From Novosphingobium sp. 18050 (lineage in GTDB: Bacteria > Pseudomonadota > Alphaproteobacteria > Sphingomonadales > Sphingomonadaceae): a stretch of 64,000 bases of DNA. Position numbers and translations under genes: made by a program. Shown here piece after piece: positions 52,846-61,555 of this stretch; position 1 is the first letter of the stretch; the number at the start of each line of letters is the position of its first letter. The notes beneath the pieces are model-generated. The model searched no databases. It saw only the letters and a list, made by a program, of their open reading frames with translations, and was not told where the DNA came from. The DNA lies in contig NZ_CACSJO010000001.1 in the NCBI RefSeq assembly GCF_902706195.1, positions 394,696 to 458,695 of the forward strand, given 5' to 3'.

Positions 52846-54177
52846 TCAGGCCACCGGCATCTCACCCTTCACATAATCGTCGAGCAGTTCGTGGAAGCGC
52901 TGGACGCGCTTTTCCTGGCCCGGCAGGTTGCAGCCCTTGAACCCGCGTGAATTGAGGCCCTGCTGCTGGGTCGTGCCGATCGACAGGTCCTGGTCGGCCA
53001 CGTAGCCTACCGAAACGCCGTCGCCGTAAACCGAGTGGCGCGCCACCGCATCATGCTCGAAAGGCAACATGCCCAGCGGCGTGAACACCTCCTTCATGCC
53101 CTCCACCGGCGGGTAGAGGCACCAGTGCTGGAACACGCACTTTTCCGGGTCGGTGGGGTGCGGCTCGGTGCGCAGGACCTGAAGCTGCTCGGGGCTCATG
53201 GTCAGGGTAAGGTTGGGGAACAGGGTGCAGTGGAAATAGTCCACCAGTTGCTGGTCCGACATGTTGTCGTAATTGGTGTAGCCGCGTCCCGGACCCAGCC
53301 GGCGCTTGGCCTCGATGATGGCCTCGCGCAGGTCGCCGGTACGGCCGTTGTAGTCATCCGGATCGATGCCCCAGGCGCGCGCCGCCTCGCCCAGCGGGGC
53401 GGGGACTTCGCTGGTGTGATAGTCGACGCGGGTGGTCGCCTGATGGCCCTTCATCCACATCGAGTTGTGACCCGAGGGGTACATCTCGAACAGCGTGTCG
53501 GGCAGGCCGTCGTTGATGAAGGTCGCCAGTTCCGGGTGGATAGTGGGGAGGTGGTAGCTCTCGTTGAAGTTGTCGCGGATGATCTTCCAGTTGAAATCCG
53601 CGTCCGCCGACACCTTGAGCACGCGCACCCAGTTGTCGACACCGTAGCCCTTGAGCCGCTCAGGCAGCGGCGCCATCCATTCGTGCAGCGGCGCGACGTC
53701 ATCGTCCATGCACCAGAATACGAAGGGGCCCCAGGTCTCGCAGCGCAGTTCGGAAAGGTGGAGGCGCCCGCACGGATCGCCGTCCGCAAAATCGTCAGGA
53801 TCCTGGACCTTGGCGAGCGTACCGTCGAGGTCGAACGTCCAGCTGTGATAGGCGCAGGTGATGCGCATAACGCTGGCCTGTTCGCCCACGATCAGGCGGT
53901 TACCGCGGTGCGGGCAGGAATTGTAGAACGCCTTGATGGAATCGTCTTCCTGGCGAACCATGATGACCGATTCCTTGGCGAAGTTGTGGCGGATGATGTC
54001 CCCCGGCTCCTCCAGTTCGGCGATCAGGCCGCCAAGGTGCCAGACCTTGGGCCACAGGTTCTTCATCTCGCCGTCCATCCACTCCTTGGAGATGTAACGG
54101 TCGGCGGTGATCGGATCGCCGCGCACCGGCATGTCGAAATCGGCCGAGTAGCGCGATGCCTGAGTCTGGATGTTCAT
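52846..54177 (-). CDS. Rieske non-heme iron oxygenase, alpha subunit
   Basis: The 443-residue product has a Rieske [2Fe-2S] site as CPH (Cys 88, His 90) and CAYH (Cys 108, His 111) and a catalytic domain with NFNESYHLPTIHPEL (His 209 and His 214) as two of the iron ligands. These enzymes add oxygen to aromatic rings or demethylate aromatic or sterol-like substrates. The specificity cannot be told. No ferredoxin or reductase gene is in the window, and no clear beta subunit, although the upstream NTF2-fold gene at 54219 has the beta-subunit fold. Confidence 0.92.
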   Translation of the reverse strand: MNIQTQASRYSADFDMPVRGDPITADRYISKEWMDGEMKNLWPKVWHLGGLIAELEEPGDIIRHNFAKESVIMVRQEDDSIKAFYNSCPHRGNRLIVGEQASVMRITCAYHSWTFDLDGTLAKVQDPDDFADGDPCGRLHLSELRCETWGPFVFWCMDDDVAPLHEWMAPLPERLKGYGVDNWVRVLKVSADADFNWKIIRDNFNESYHLPTIHPELATFINDGLPDTLFEMYPSGHNSMWMKGHQATTRVDYHTSEVPAPLGEAARAWGIDPDDYNGRTGDLREAIIEAKRRLGPGRGYTNYDNMSDQQLVDYFHCTLFPNLTLTMSPEQLQVLRTEPHPTDPEKCVFQHWCLYPPVEGMKEVFTPLGMLPFEHDAVARHSVYGDGVSVGYVADQDLSIGTTQQQGLNSRGFKGCNLPGQEKRVQRFHELLDDYVKGEMPVA

Positions 54178-54218
54178 GGGCTGGGTATCCTGTGATTTCG
54201 CGTTTTTTTATGTGATCG

Positions 54219-54746
54219 TTACTGGCTGGGATCGCTGCCCCGCCGGCCGCCTCTTGGCGCTCCGGGATTGGCCGCGAAGAAATCGAGCGTGCCGGGATCG
54301 TCCTTCACCCAGTCGGTGACGAGGACACGGTTGACGATGCGCCAGTCGCCATCGCGGCAGGCATATTCGTCGAGGTAACGCCCGGAAATGAACAGGTCGC
54401 GCACTCCGCCTTCGGGCGTCGGCAGCGAGTGCCAGGCCTGGAAATACCATTCGCCGCTGGCCGTCTCGCCGGTGACCGCGATGCGCGACTGGCCGAGCAG
54501 GTGGTGCGTGGCGCCCATGTCGGCGAGGAAGCCCTGCGCGAAATCGACGAATTCGTCCGCCGAGCCTTTCATCAGCCCGCAGTCGACAACGGCATCATCG
54601 TGGAAGGCGGTGCGCTGGAGAACGGGGTCGAGCCGGTCCAGCCCGCGCATGTAGCGCGCCGCCGCGTCGGCGATGTCGCGCCGGGCGGCAAGGTCGCGGA
54701 CTTCGGCCTCAAGGTCGAAGCGGGCTTTCGTCGTCACTGCGTCCAC
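54219..54746 (-). CDS. NTF2/SnoaL-like protein, possible small partner of the Rieske oxygenase
   Basis: A 175-residue NTF2-fold protein (LAARRDIADAAARYMRGLDRLDPVLQRTAFHDDAVVDCG and ISGRYLDEYACRDGDWRIVNRVLVTDWV in blocks). Its fold is that of ring-hydroxylating dioxygenase beta subunits and of SnoaL-like enzymes. The GTG at 54746 was chosen on an upstream GAGG and family length; a TTG at 54797 in frame is the alternative. It is 41 bases upstream of the Rieske gene and leads the operon, divergent from the TetR gene. Confidence 0.82.
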   Translation of the reverse strand: MDAVTTKARFDLEAEVRDLAARRDIADAAARYMRGLDRLDPVLQRTAFHDDAVVDCGLMKGSADEFVDFAQGFLADMGATHHLLGQSRIAVTGETASGEWYFQAWHSLPTPEGGVRDLFISGRYLDEYACRDGDWRIVNRVLVTDWVKDDPGTLDFFAANPGAPRGGRRGSDPSQ

Positions 54747-54867
54747 GGGGCAAGCCTCGGGACGGAATTCGCGCGTGAATGAGGCATGCCTTTTCAACTC
54801 TCCCGTTCCCGGTCAGGGCGCGTCTGCAATTTCGCGCGCCTCTGGCCATCCGCAGTCGCTTGCAAAT

Positions 54868-54889
54868 AAACCGACTCAACTGCCGGTTT
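54868..54889. promoter_or_regulatory. Candidate TetR operator
   Basis: AAACCG and CGGTTT are inverted copies separated by ten bases, giving a 22-bp palindrome with few inner matches, in the gap between the NTF2/Rieske operon and the divergent TetR gene. The arm length and spacing suit a TetR-family dimer. Confidence 0.45.
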
Positions 54890-54988
54890 TTTATGCTACC
54901 TTCTGGCCCACTTGCTCACCTGCGACTTTGGCTAGGTTCGGGCGAGCGGCGACAAGCGCACCGCTGACTTCGAAACGGGGAGAGATAC

Positions 54989-55660
54989 TTGAAGGCGCAG
55001 TCTCTGCAGGACCGGATGCTCAGCGCACTCTCGCCCGAGATGCACGCTGAACCACCCGAAAAATGGCAGCAGCGCAAAAGCGCGCTGATGCGCGAAAGGC
55101 TCGTGTCGGCCGCGATCGACTGCCTTGTCGAGGGCGGCTACCCCGGCCTGACCACGGCTGCCGTCGCCAACGCCTGCGAAGTTTCACGCGGGGCAATGCA
55201 CCATCACTTCCAGACGCGCATGGAACTGGTCTCGGCCGTGGTCGAGCACGCCGTCTACCACCGCATGCGCACCTTCCTCGCCGACTATTTCGAGGCCGTT
55301 TCGCGCCGGGTGGACGAACCAATGATCGAGATGGCGGTCGAGGCGCACTGGCGCTCGGTGCAGACGCGCGATTACGCCGCCTGGGTCGAACTTGCAGTCG
55401 CCGCCCGGACCGACGGTGAACTTGCCGCGATCTTCGAACCCGCGGCGCGCCGCTACGACGCGGTCTGGACCAGCGAGATGATCGAAGCCTTCCCGCAGTG
55501 GAAAGCGGACTGGGACAACCTCAAGCTGGCGCACGACTTCACCAGCGCCATCCATATGGGCATGCTGCTCCACGCATCGGTCTTCGGCACCGGGGAGCGC
55601 CTTGAACGCCTGCGCCATTTCGCCGCACGCACCATGCAGCGGCTCAGCGAGGAGCGCTGA
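54989..55660 (+). CDS. TetR family transcriptional regulator
   Basis: A 223-residue regulator with an N-terminal TetR helix-turn-helix (LVSAAIDCLVEGGYPGLTTAAVANACEVSRGAMHHHFQTRMELV, in blocks, residues 40-82) and a C-terminal ligand-binding domain. It starts with TTG after GGGGAGAG. It is divergent from the NTF2-Rieske-VOC operon and runs toward the SDR gene, so it likely represses the cluster until a substrate or intermediate binds. Confidence 0.9.
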   Translation: MKAQSLQDRMLSALSPEMHAEPPEKWQQRKSALMRERLVSAAIDCLVEGGYPGLTTAAVANACEVSRGAMHHHFQTRMELVSAVVEHAVYHRMRTFLADYFEAVSRRVDEPMIEMAVEAHWRSVQTRDYAAWVELAVAARTDGELAAIFEPAARRYDAVWTSEMIEAFPQWKADWDNLKLAHDFTSAIHMGMLLHASVFGTGERLERLRHFAARTMQRLSEER

Positions 55661-55806
55661 AAGCACTACCCTTTCCTCCCGTTCTCTCCAAAGTCACAGG
55701 TGTCCCTGCGGCGCCCACTCTTCCAGACTTGGCGGCGATAACGATTCGAAACGGCCTCATGCTTTGTCCGAGGCCCCAGAAAACTGAATCGAAGGAAGGA
55801 AACCTG

Positions 55807-56493
55807 ATGGCGAACGTGGCAATCACCGGAGCAGCACGCGGAATCGCGTTCGAACTGGCCAGGCAACACCTCGAACGCGGCGACCGGGTCTTTGCCCTGG
55901 TCCGCAACCCCGGCGGCGCGGATGCCCTCAATGACCTCGCGGCCTCTTCCGGCGGCAAGGTGACGGTCCATGCGATGGATGTGAGTGACAGCGCGTCCGT
56001 AAAGTCGGGCGCCGCTGCGACCGGCGATGCGCCGATCGACATACTCTACAATGTCGCCGGCGTGACCGGTAAGGCCGAAGCCGATTTCGAAAACATCGAC
56101 TGGGAAGACTTCGACCAGTCGATCGAGATCATGCTGAAGGGCCCCCTGCGCGTCCTCAGCGCCTTTCTACCGCGCCTTGGCGAAGGATCCAAGGTCATCA
56201 ACTTCTCCAGCCAGCTCGGCGCCTCGACCTGGCCCTATGGCGGGTACTGGGGATACGCGGCGGCGAAGGCCGGCCTCAATCGCATGATGCGATCGATCGC
56301 CATCGACCTGAAAGATCGGGGTATCGTCGTGGGCGTGATCCACCCCGGCTACGTCTCGACCGACATGAGCGGCCCCGGCGCCGACATTACCCCGCAGGAA
56401 AGCGCCTCCTCGATCATGGCCCTCACCGACCGCTGGGGCATCGAGGACACCGGCGAATTCTACAAGTGGAACGGCGAAAAGCACGCCTGGTAA
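55807..56493 (+). CDS. Short-chain dehydrogenase/reductase
   Basis: A 228-residue SDR with NAD(P)-binding TGAARGIAFEL, NVAGVTGKA, catalytic Ser in FSSQLGAS and the Tyr-Lys pair in YWGYAAAKAGL, and IHPGYVSTDM at the C-terminal part. The layout resembles the carbonyl-reductase-like SDR group of sniffer/CsgA type. The ATG at 55807 has GAAGGAAGGAAAC upstream. It is followed after 11 bases by an NTF2-fold gene, so both belong to one transcript. Confidence 0.9.
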   Translation: MANVAITGAARGIAFELARQHLERGDRVFALVRNPGGADALNDLAASSGGKVTVHAMDVSDSASVKSGAAATGDAPIDILYNVAGVTGKAEADFENIDWEDFDQSIEIMLKGPLRVLSAFLPRLGEGSKVINFSSQLGASTWPYGGYWGYAAAKAGLNRMMRSIAIDLKDRGIVVGVIHPGYVSTDMSGPGADITPQESASSIMALTDRWGIEDTGEFYKWNGEKHAW

Positions 56494-56504
56494 GGGACGC
56501 ACCG

Positions 56505-56948
56505 ATGGCATTTACGGGACCGCTGGAGGATCGCATCCTCATCCGCGAGCTGCTCGACACATACGCCCACGGCGTGATGACCCGCGACGTCGAAACCTGG
56601 GCCGCGACCTGGGCCGAGGACGCCTTCTGGGCCCTGCCCGAATTCCCCGACCTGGGCGGGTTCACCGGCAAGGAAGCTATCGTCGCCGGCTGGAGCGAAT
56701 CGATGAAGCACTACGGCCTTGGCGGCGGCGCCGCGCGGCCAATGGTTTATGTCGCCCACCCCGGCGAAATCCGGGTGGACGGCAACCGGGCCACGGCAAT
56801 CTCCTATACCTCGGAAATCTTTGAGGACCCGGCCACGTCCAAGACCATGCGCCTGCGCGGTCGCTACGTCGATGAACTGGCGAAAGTAGATGGCGAATGG
56901 TTGTTCACCCGCCGCGAATACACCACTTTCGACGCGCGCGAGGACTGA
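56505..56948 (+). CDS. NTF2/SnoaL-like protein
   Basis: A 147-residue NTF2-fold protein (LEDRILIRELLDTYAHGVMTRDVETWAATWAEDAFWALPEF in blocks and LRGRYVDELAKVDGEWLFTRREY), the third of its kind in the cluster. The start IRELLDTYAHGVMTRD matches SnoaL-like_4 proteins. It lies 11 bases after the SDR gene and ends before a strong hairpin. Role unknown; small isomerase or hydratase work fits the context. Confidence 0.88.
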   Translation: MAFTGPLEDRILIRELLDTYAHGVMTRDVETWAATWAEDAFWALPEFPDLGGFTGKEAIVAGWSESMKHYGLGGGAARPMVYVAHPGEIRVDGNRATAISYTSEIFEDPATSKTMRLRGRYVDELAKVDGEWLFTRREYTTFDARED

Positions 56949-56963
56949 GCCCCGCACAGGAAA

Positions 56964-56991
56964 GGGCGCGCACCGGTTAAGGTGCGCGCCC
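56964..56991. terminator. Hairpin terminator between NTF2 and SDR genes
   Basis: GGGCGCGCACC pairs perfectly with GGTGCGCGCCC around a six-base loop, midway between convergent stops. Lacks a long U-run. Confidence 0.7.
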
Positions 56992-56997
56992 TGCCCC

Positions 56998-57771
56998 TTA
57001 CATTCCGAGCTGCTCGAACATCTTTGTCGAAACGCCCGTAAGGTTCGCCATGATCGCGCCCTGGCTGCCCTGCGCCTCGCTGAAACGCAGCGGCTTGACC
57101 CGCTCGACGAGAATTTCCTCCGGCGTCGGGTCCTGCGCGAACAGCGCCATCACCTCATCGGAAAATTCGGCCAGCGGCTGATAGCCTTCGCGCGTGCTCT
57201 GCCCCGGCGTGAGGTCAGTCTGGACCGCAGGCGGCGCCAGTTCGATCACCTCCACGCGCCCGCGCAGCATCTCGCGCAGCGACTGGGTGTAGCTATGCAT
57301 GGCCGCCTTCGACGCGCTGTAGGTCGGCGTGCCCGAGAGCGGGACGAAAGCCAGCCCCGAAGTGACGTTGACGATCGCACTGCCCTCCTGCGCGGCAAGG
57401 TGGTCGACCAGCGCATCGATCAGGCGGATCGGACCCAACACATTGGTCACCAGCGTTGCTTCCGCATCGCCAAGATCGCGCGCGCGGTCGAGCCGCTCGT
57501 AACGCATGATCCCGGCATTGTTGATGAGCACGTTGAGCGCCGGGAAGTCCGCCAGAACCTCGGCGGCGAAGGCCGCGACGCCGCCCGCGCTTTCAACGTC
57601 GAGCGCCATGGCATGCATGTTCTCACGGCCTTTGCATGCCGCTTCCAGCGCTTCCAGCCGGCGCCCGGCGACGATCACGACATTGCCCTGATCGTGGAAC
57701 CGCTGCGCCAGTGCCTCACCGATGCCCGAACCGCCGCCGGTCATCAGAATGGTGTTTCCAGTCGTTTTCAT
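56998..57771 (-). CDS. DltE-like short-chain dehydrogenase/reductase
   Basis: A 257-residue SDR close to the DltE/YwfD group, with TGGGSGIGEALAQRF, NNAGIMR, Ser in VTSGLAF, Tyr-Lys in YSASKAAMH and the ELAPPAVQTDL block with a DLTPGQ typical of this subgroup. The N-terminal frame extension to 58362 is antisense to the HxlR gene and was dropped; the ATG at 57771 is used. It is divergent from the HxlR regulator, a pairing seen in many genomes. Confidence 0.9.
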   Translation of the reverse strand: MKTTGNTILMTGGGSGIGEALAQRFHDQGNVVIVAGRRLEALEAACKGRENMHAMALDVESAGGVAAFAAEVLADFPALNVLINNAGIMRYERLDRARDLGDAEATLVTNVLGPIRLIDALVDHLAAQEGSAIVNVTSGLAFVPLSGTPTYSASKAAMHSYTQSLREMLRGRVEVIELAPPAVQTDLTPGQSTREGYQPLAEFSDEVMALFAQDPTPEEILVERVKPLRFSEAQGSQGAIMANLTGVSTKMFEQLGM

Positions 57772-57820
57772 GAGGGAACTCCTTGGTTGACGCCTCTGAT
57801 GTAGCACCCCACATTCGAAT

Positions 57821-57853
57821 GGTAAGAAGGCACCCCAAAGATTTATACTTACC
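57821..57853. promoter_or_regulatory. Candidate HxlR operator and promoter region
   Basis: GGTAAG (57821) and CTTACC (57848) are inverted copies separated by 21 bases in the 102-base divergent gap. Two GCACCCCA repeats (57814 and 57830 region) are also present. A target of the adjacent HxlR protein is inferred from position only. Confidence 0.35.
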
Positions 57854-57873
57854 CAAGAGAGAGTGACTATCCC

Positions 57874-58281
57874 ATGGAGACTATTGGGCCCGACGTGATC
57901 GAAGTTTCGGCAAAAGCGCAGGAGTGCGAGGCCATCGATCCGCGCGTCGAGGCGCTGGTCACCGAACTGATCGGCCGCGTGGCGGACAAGTGGACGATGA
58001 TCCTCCTCGAAGTCTTCGAGGAACACGGGGAGCAGCGCTTCACCCAGATCGCGCGGCATGTCCCTGACATCAGCCAGAAGATGCTCACGCAGACCCTGCG
58101 CCGCATGGAACGCGACGGCATGATTACCCGGCACGTCCATGCCGTGGTGCCTCCGCGCGTCGACTACGCGCTTACCCCGCTCGGATCGAGCCTGAGCGAG
58201 GCGTTCTGCGGGGTATGGGTATGGGCTGCGGACAACTTGGACCGGGTGGAGCGCGCACGCGAAGACTTCGACGCGCGCTGA
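57874..58281 (+). CDS. HxlR family winged-helix regulator
   Basis: A 135-residue winged helix-turn-helix protein with the HxlR pattern (LIGRVADKWTMILLEVFEEHGEQRFTQIARHVPDISQKMLTQTLRRMERDGMI in blocks, and YALTPLGSSL). Such regulators respond to electrophiles, aldehydes or quinones and often control a divergent reductase, here the DltE-like SDR. It ends four bases before the convergent PilZ gene. Confidence 0.92.
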   Translation: METIGPDVIEVSAKAQECEAIDPRVEALVTELIGRVADKWTMILLEVFEEHGEQRFTQIARHVPDISQKMLTQTLRRMERDGMITRHVHAVVPPRVDYALTPLGSSLSEAFCGVWVWAADNLDRVERAREDFDAR

Positions 58282-58285
58282 AGGT

Positions 58286-58636
58286 TCACCCCAGCATTGC
58301 GCGGAAAATCTCGAGCGGGGTTCGGCGGGAAAGGCGTTCGGGCACGTAAACAAGCGGGACAAGGTTGCCTTCGATCAGGTCCGCCACGCTGATTTCGCTC
58401 TTGAGCGCGATGCCGCAGCGGTCGGCGCCCCGCCAGCGCACCTGCCCCTTCAGGATATGCCCGCCGATGTCCAGTTCGATCGCCGTCCCGCGCGGCGGCG
58501 GCGAAGCGACGAGGGCAAGAACACCTCGCGAAGAGGCATTGGTCAGCGTCGCTGCCACAACCTGATCGCCAATGCGCATCATCGCCTTTACCGCGACGAC
58601 CGTGCGCGCCTGCATACGCTGCCTGTGAATGAACAT
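58286..58636 (-). CDS. PilZ domain protein
   Basis: A 116-residue PilZ protein. The cyclic-di-GMP binding residues look present: an RxxxR motif near the N-terminus (HRQRMQAR) and NASSRG for the [D/N]xSxxG motif. The rest is a beta-barrel (ELDIGGHILKGQVRWRGADRCGIAL). It could read the output of cyclic-di-GMP enzymes such as the GGDEF-EAL protein at 38923. It is not co-transcribed with its neighbours. Confidence 0.87.
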   Translation of the reverse strand: MFIHRQRMQARTVVAVKAMMRIGDQVVAATLTNASSRGVLALVASPPPRGTAIELDIGGHILKGQVRWRGADRCGIALKSEISVADLIEGNLVPLVYVPERLSRRTPLEIFRAMLG

Positions 58637-58778
58637 GCCCGCCGTTCCCTAGCCAGAGCTGTAAAACGTAATACGTACAAATAGTTATTCTGCGGTTAAT
58701 GCGGGTTCACGTCGGCGGCAATTTCCGGCCCGCCCGATAGCGGACCGGAGATTGAGTACCACGCGCGCAGGCGCCGGT

Positions 58779-60887
58779 TCAGGCAGCGGCCTTCTTCTTC
58801 AGACGCCAGGCATGGAGCAGCGGCTCGGTATAGCCATTGGGTTGATCCACGCCCTTGAACACAAGGTCGCAGCCTGCCTGGAAAGCCATGCTGGTATCCC
58901 AGTTGCCCGCCATTGGTTCATAAAGCGGATCGCCCGCGTTCTGCGCATCGACTTTGGCCGCCATGCGCTTGAGCGAATCCATCACCTGTTCCTGCGAGCA
59001 GACGCCGTGGAGCAGCCAGTTCGCCATGTGCTGGCTGGAAATGCGCAGCGTCGCGCGGTCTTCCATCAGGCCTACGTCGTTTATGTCAGGCACCTTGGAG
59101 CAGCCTACGCCCTGGTCGATCCAGCGCACGACGTAGCCGAGCAGCCCTTGCGCATTGTTGTCGAGTTCCTCGCGGACCTCATCCTCGGACCAGTTCACGC
59201 CGTCCGCCAGCGGAACCTGCAACAGCAGGTCGAGTCCCGGCACTTCCTGCGCGCCGATATCCTCGCGCAGGCCGAAAACGTCGACCTGATGATAGTGCAT
59301 CGCATGGAGCGTTGCGGCAGTCGGCGACGGCACCCAGGCGGTGTTCGCGCCGGTCTTCGGGTGCCCGATCTTCTGCTCCATCATATCGCGCATCATGTCC
59401 GGCGCGGCCCACATGCCCTTGCCGATCTGCGCAGCGCCCGAAAGGCCATGCGCCAGTCCGATGGCTACGTTGCGCTTTTCATAAGCTGCAATCCATGCCG
59501 AAGCCTTGATCGCCGCCTTGCGGATCATCGGCCCCGCCCGCATCGAGGTGTGTATTTCGTCGCCGGTACGGTCGAGGAAACCTGTATTGATGAAGACGAT
59601 GCGGGTGCGAACCGCGTGGATACAGGCGGCGAGGTTCGCCGAGGTACGGCGCTCCTCATCCATCACGCCAACCTTGAGCGTCTCACGCGGGAGCCCCAGC
59701 AGGTCCTCCACCGCATCGAACAGGTCGTTGGTGAAGGCGCACTCCTCCGGCCCGTGCATCTTGGGTTTGACGATGTAGATATTGCCTTCGCGGCTGTTGC
59801 CGTACTTCGTCAGGCGCTTCACGTCCTGCGCCGAAATGGCGCTGGTGATCACCGCATCCATGACGCCCTCGGGGATTTCCGAGCCGTCCGGCAGCAGAAT
59901 CGCCGGGTTGGTCATAAGGTGGCCGACATTGCGCACGAACAGCAGCGAACGGCCCGGCAGACCGGCTTCCTCCCCGCTCGGCAAAGCGATGGCCTTGTCG
60001 GCAGCGAGTGCACGGGTCAGCGTCTTGCCGCCCTTCTGGAAGGTGTCGGTCAGGTCGCCCTGGATTATGCCGAGCCAGTTGGAATAGGCCAGCACCTTGT
60101 CCGCAGCATCGACCGCGGCGATCGAATCTTCCAGATCGACGATGGTGGTCAGCGCCGCTTCCAGCACGATATCGGAGATGCCCGCCTTGTCGGTCGAGCC
60201 GACCTGGCTTGCCGCGTCGATGACGACCTCGATGTTGAGGCCATTGTTCGCGAACAACAGGCCCCCAGCCGTCTTGCCAACGAACTGCGCCTCACTGGCG
60301 AGTTCAAGCGCAGTGACATCCACCAGATCGGCCCACGAACCGGACTTCAGCGGCAGCGCCTGGTCGAGGAACGCACGCCCCGCCGCAATCACCGCTGCGC
60401 CGCGCGCCGCATCGTAGCCCGGACCTTGCGCGGGCGCGGCGTCGAGCGCATCGGTGCCGTACCACGCATCGTAGAGGCTACCCCAGCGCGCATTCGCGGC
60501 ATTGAGCAGGAAGCGGGCATTGAGGACAGGCACGACCAGTTGCGGCCCCGCCATCGTCGCGATCTCAGGATCGACGCCGGTGGTGGAGATGGTGAAAGCG
60601 CCTGGCTCCGGCACCAGATAGCCGATTTCGCGCAGAAATGCCTGGTACTCGCCCTGCTCGATAGGCTTGCCGGCACGCTCGCCGTGCCATGCATCAATCT
60701 GTGCCTGCAGCGAATCGCGAGTGTCCAGCAGCGCGCGATTGCGCGGGGCGAACACGGTCAGAAGCTGCGCAAATCCCTGCCAGAAGGCGGCGGTGTCCTG
60801 TCCGATCGGGGGCAGCACCTGCTCCTCGACGAACCTAGCCAACTCCGCATCGACCTGAAGCCCGGAACGATCAACCCTGTCAGTCAT
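58779..60887 (-). CDS. glcB: Malate synthase G
   Basis: Malate synthase G joins glyoxylate and acetyl-CoA to malate in the glyoxylate bypass and glycolate use. The 702-residue length fits the G isoform. Seen are the catalytic [25 protein letters not shown] block, [15 protein letters not shown], the [23 protein letters not shown] block and the C-terminal [12 protein letters not shown]. The ATG at 60887 was chosen; the frame to 61034 upstream is not family-like. No isocitrate lyase gene is near. The 300 bases upstream should hold its promoter. Confidence 0.95.
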   Translation of the reverse strand: MTDRVDRSGLQVDAELARFVEEQVLPPIGQDTAAFWQGFAQLLTVFAPRNRALLDTRDSLQAQIDAWHGERAGKPIEQGEYQAFLREIGYLVPEPGAFTISTTGVDPEIATMAGPQLVVPVLNARFLLNAANARWGSLYDAWYGTDALDAAPAQGPGYDAARGAAVIAAGRAFLDQALPLKSGSWADLVDVTALELASEAQFVGKTAGGLLFANNGLNIEVVIDAASQVGSTDKAGISDIVLEAALTTIVDLEDSIAAVDAADKVLAYSNWLGIIQGDLTDTFQKGGKTLTRALAADKAIALPSGEEAGLPGRSLLFVRNVGHLMTNPAILLPDGSEIPEGVMDAVITSAISAQDVKRLTKYGNSREGNIYIVKPKMHGPEECAFTNDLFDAVEDLLGLPRETLKVGVMDEERRTSANLAACIHAVRTRIVFINTGFLDRTGDEIHTSMRAGPMIRKAAIKASAWIAAYEKRNVAIGLAHGLSGAAQIGKGMWAAPDMMRDMMEQKIGHPKTGANTAWVPSPTAATLHAMHYHQVDVFGLREDIGAQEVPGLDLLLQVPLADGVNWSEDEVREELDNNAQGLLGYVVRWIDQGVGCSKVPDINDVGLMEDRATLRISSQHMANWLLHGVCSQEQVMDSLKRMAAKVDAQNAGDPLYEPMAGNWDTSMAFQAGCDLVFKGVDQPNGYTEPLLHAWRLKKKAAA

Positions 60888-61194
60888 ACTTCCTCGCACT
60901 GGTTTGCGAACGCGCACGCCGTGGATACGGCCTGCAACGGTCACGATAATTACCAAATTGCCCTGGGGAAGGATCGGAAGGGCTATGGCGCAACCTCGCG
61001 CGCTTGGCAACAGCGCCCAAGGTCCGGGTTCCATTGGTTATAATAGTGTCATGTGCCGGGACACAGGGATTCCTCCGGATTTACAGGACCCGTCGGTAAC
61101 CCTTACATTCCAGCATTCGTTAAGCATCGGACCCGGCGGGAACGCGGGGTTGGCACGAACGTTGCTAAATGGTGGCCAGAACAAAGGGATGAAA
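60888..61194. other. Divergent intergenic region upstream of glcB
   Basis: About 307 bases between glcB and the small membrane-protein gene. No open frame with a good ribosome-binding site, riboswitch or RNA gene was recognised. Confidence 0.45.
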
Positions 61195-61473
61195 ATGCTC
61201 CGCAAGATCGGTCGCCTGTTTATCATCAAGACCAACTGGGAAGCGTACATGATCATCTACGCGCTGGCCCTCGGCGCGGTTGAGCGCGGTAGCGTCTATC
61301 TCACGCGATTTCCGGGATTTGGGGGCAAGCTGCTGTTCCTGGCCTGCACCGGCGCGGTGTTCATGGCTGGCGCCAAGATTCTCGATTGCATCAAGTTCGA
61401 AAAGGCTGCCCTGCTGGAACGACAACCCCCGATAGCTCCGACGCCCCCCATGATAGAGCGCGAAGCCGCTTAG
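61195..61473 (+). CDS. Small membrane protein, unknown function
   Basis: A 92-residue product with two hydrophobic stretches (AYMIIYALALGAV and LLFLACTGAVFMAGAKIL) and a basic N-terminus (RKIGRLFIIKTN). The conserved-looking part is YALALGAVERGSVYL. No named family recalled. The ATG at 61195 has AAGGG about seven bases upstream; the ATG at 61189 is too close to that site. It is convergent with the tmRNA gene. Confidence 0.7.
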   Translation: MLRKIGRLFIIKTNWEAYMIIYALALGAVERGSVYLTRFPGFGGKLLFLACTGAVFMAGAKILDCIKFEKAALLERQPPIAPTPPMIEREAA

Positions 61474-61527
61474 GGACGCAGAGCGGCAACGCATCCGCGC
61501 CGTTCCGAAACATCGATGATGGAAGGT

Positions 61528-61555
61528 GGGGTGATTCTGTTGACAGGCTCACCCC
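61528..61555 (-). terminator. Hairpin at the 3' end of the tmRNA gene
   Basis: GGGGTGA and TCACCCC pair, with an inner CTGT/ACAG pair. It follows the coding piece of the tmRNA on the minus strand. No U-run. Confidence 0.6.

Noticed and set aside
57772..58362. N-terminal extension of the DltE-like SDR
   Set aside because: Antisense to the HxlR gene; the SDR fold starts at 57771.
58752..61043. 763-codon frame opposite glcB
   Set aside because: Antisense shadow; malate synthase blocks are clear on the minus strand.
60888..61194. Riboswitch upstream of glcB
   Set aside because: No known riboswitch core was recognised.
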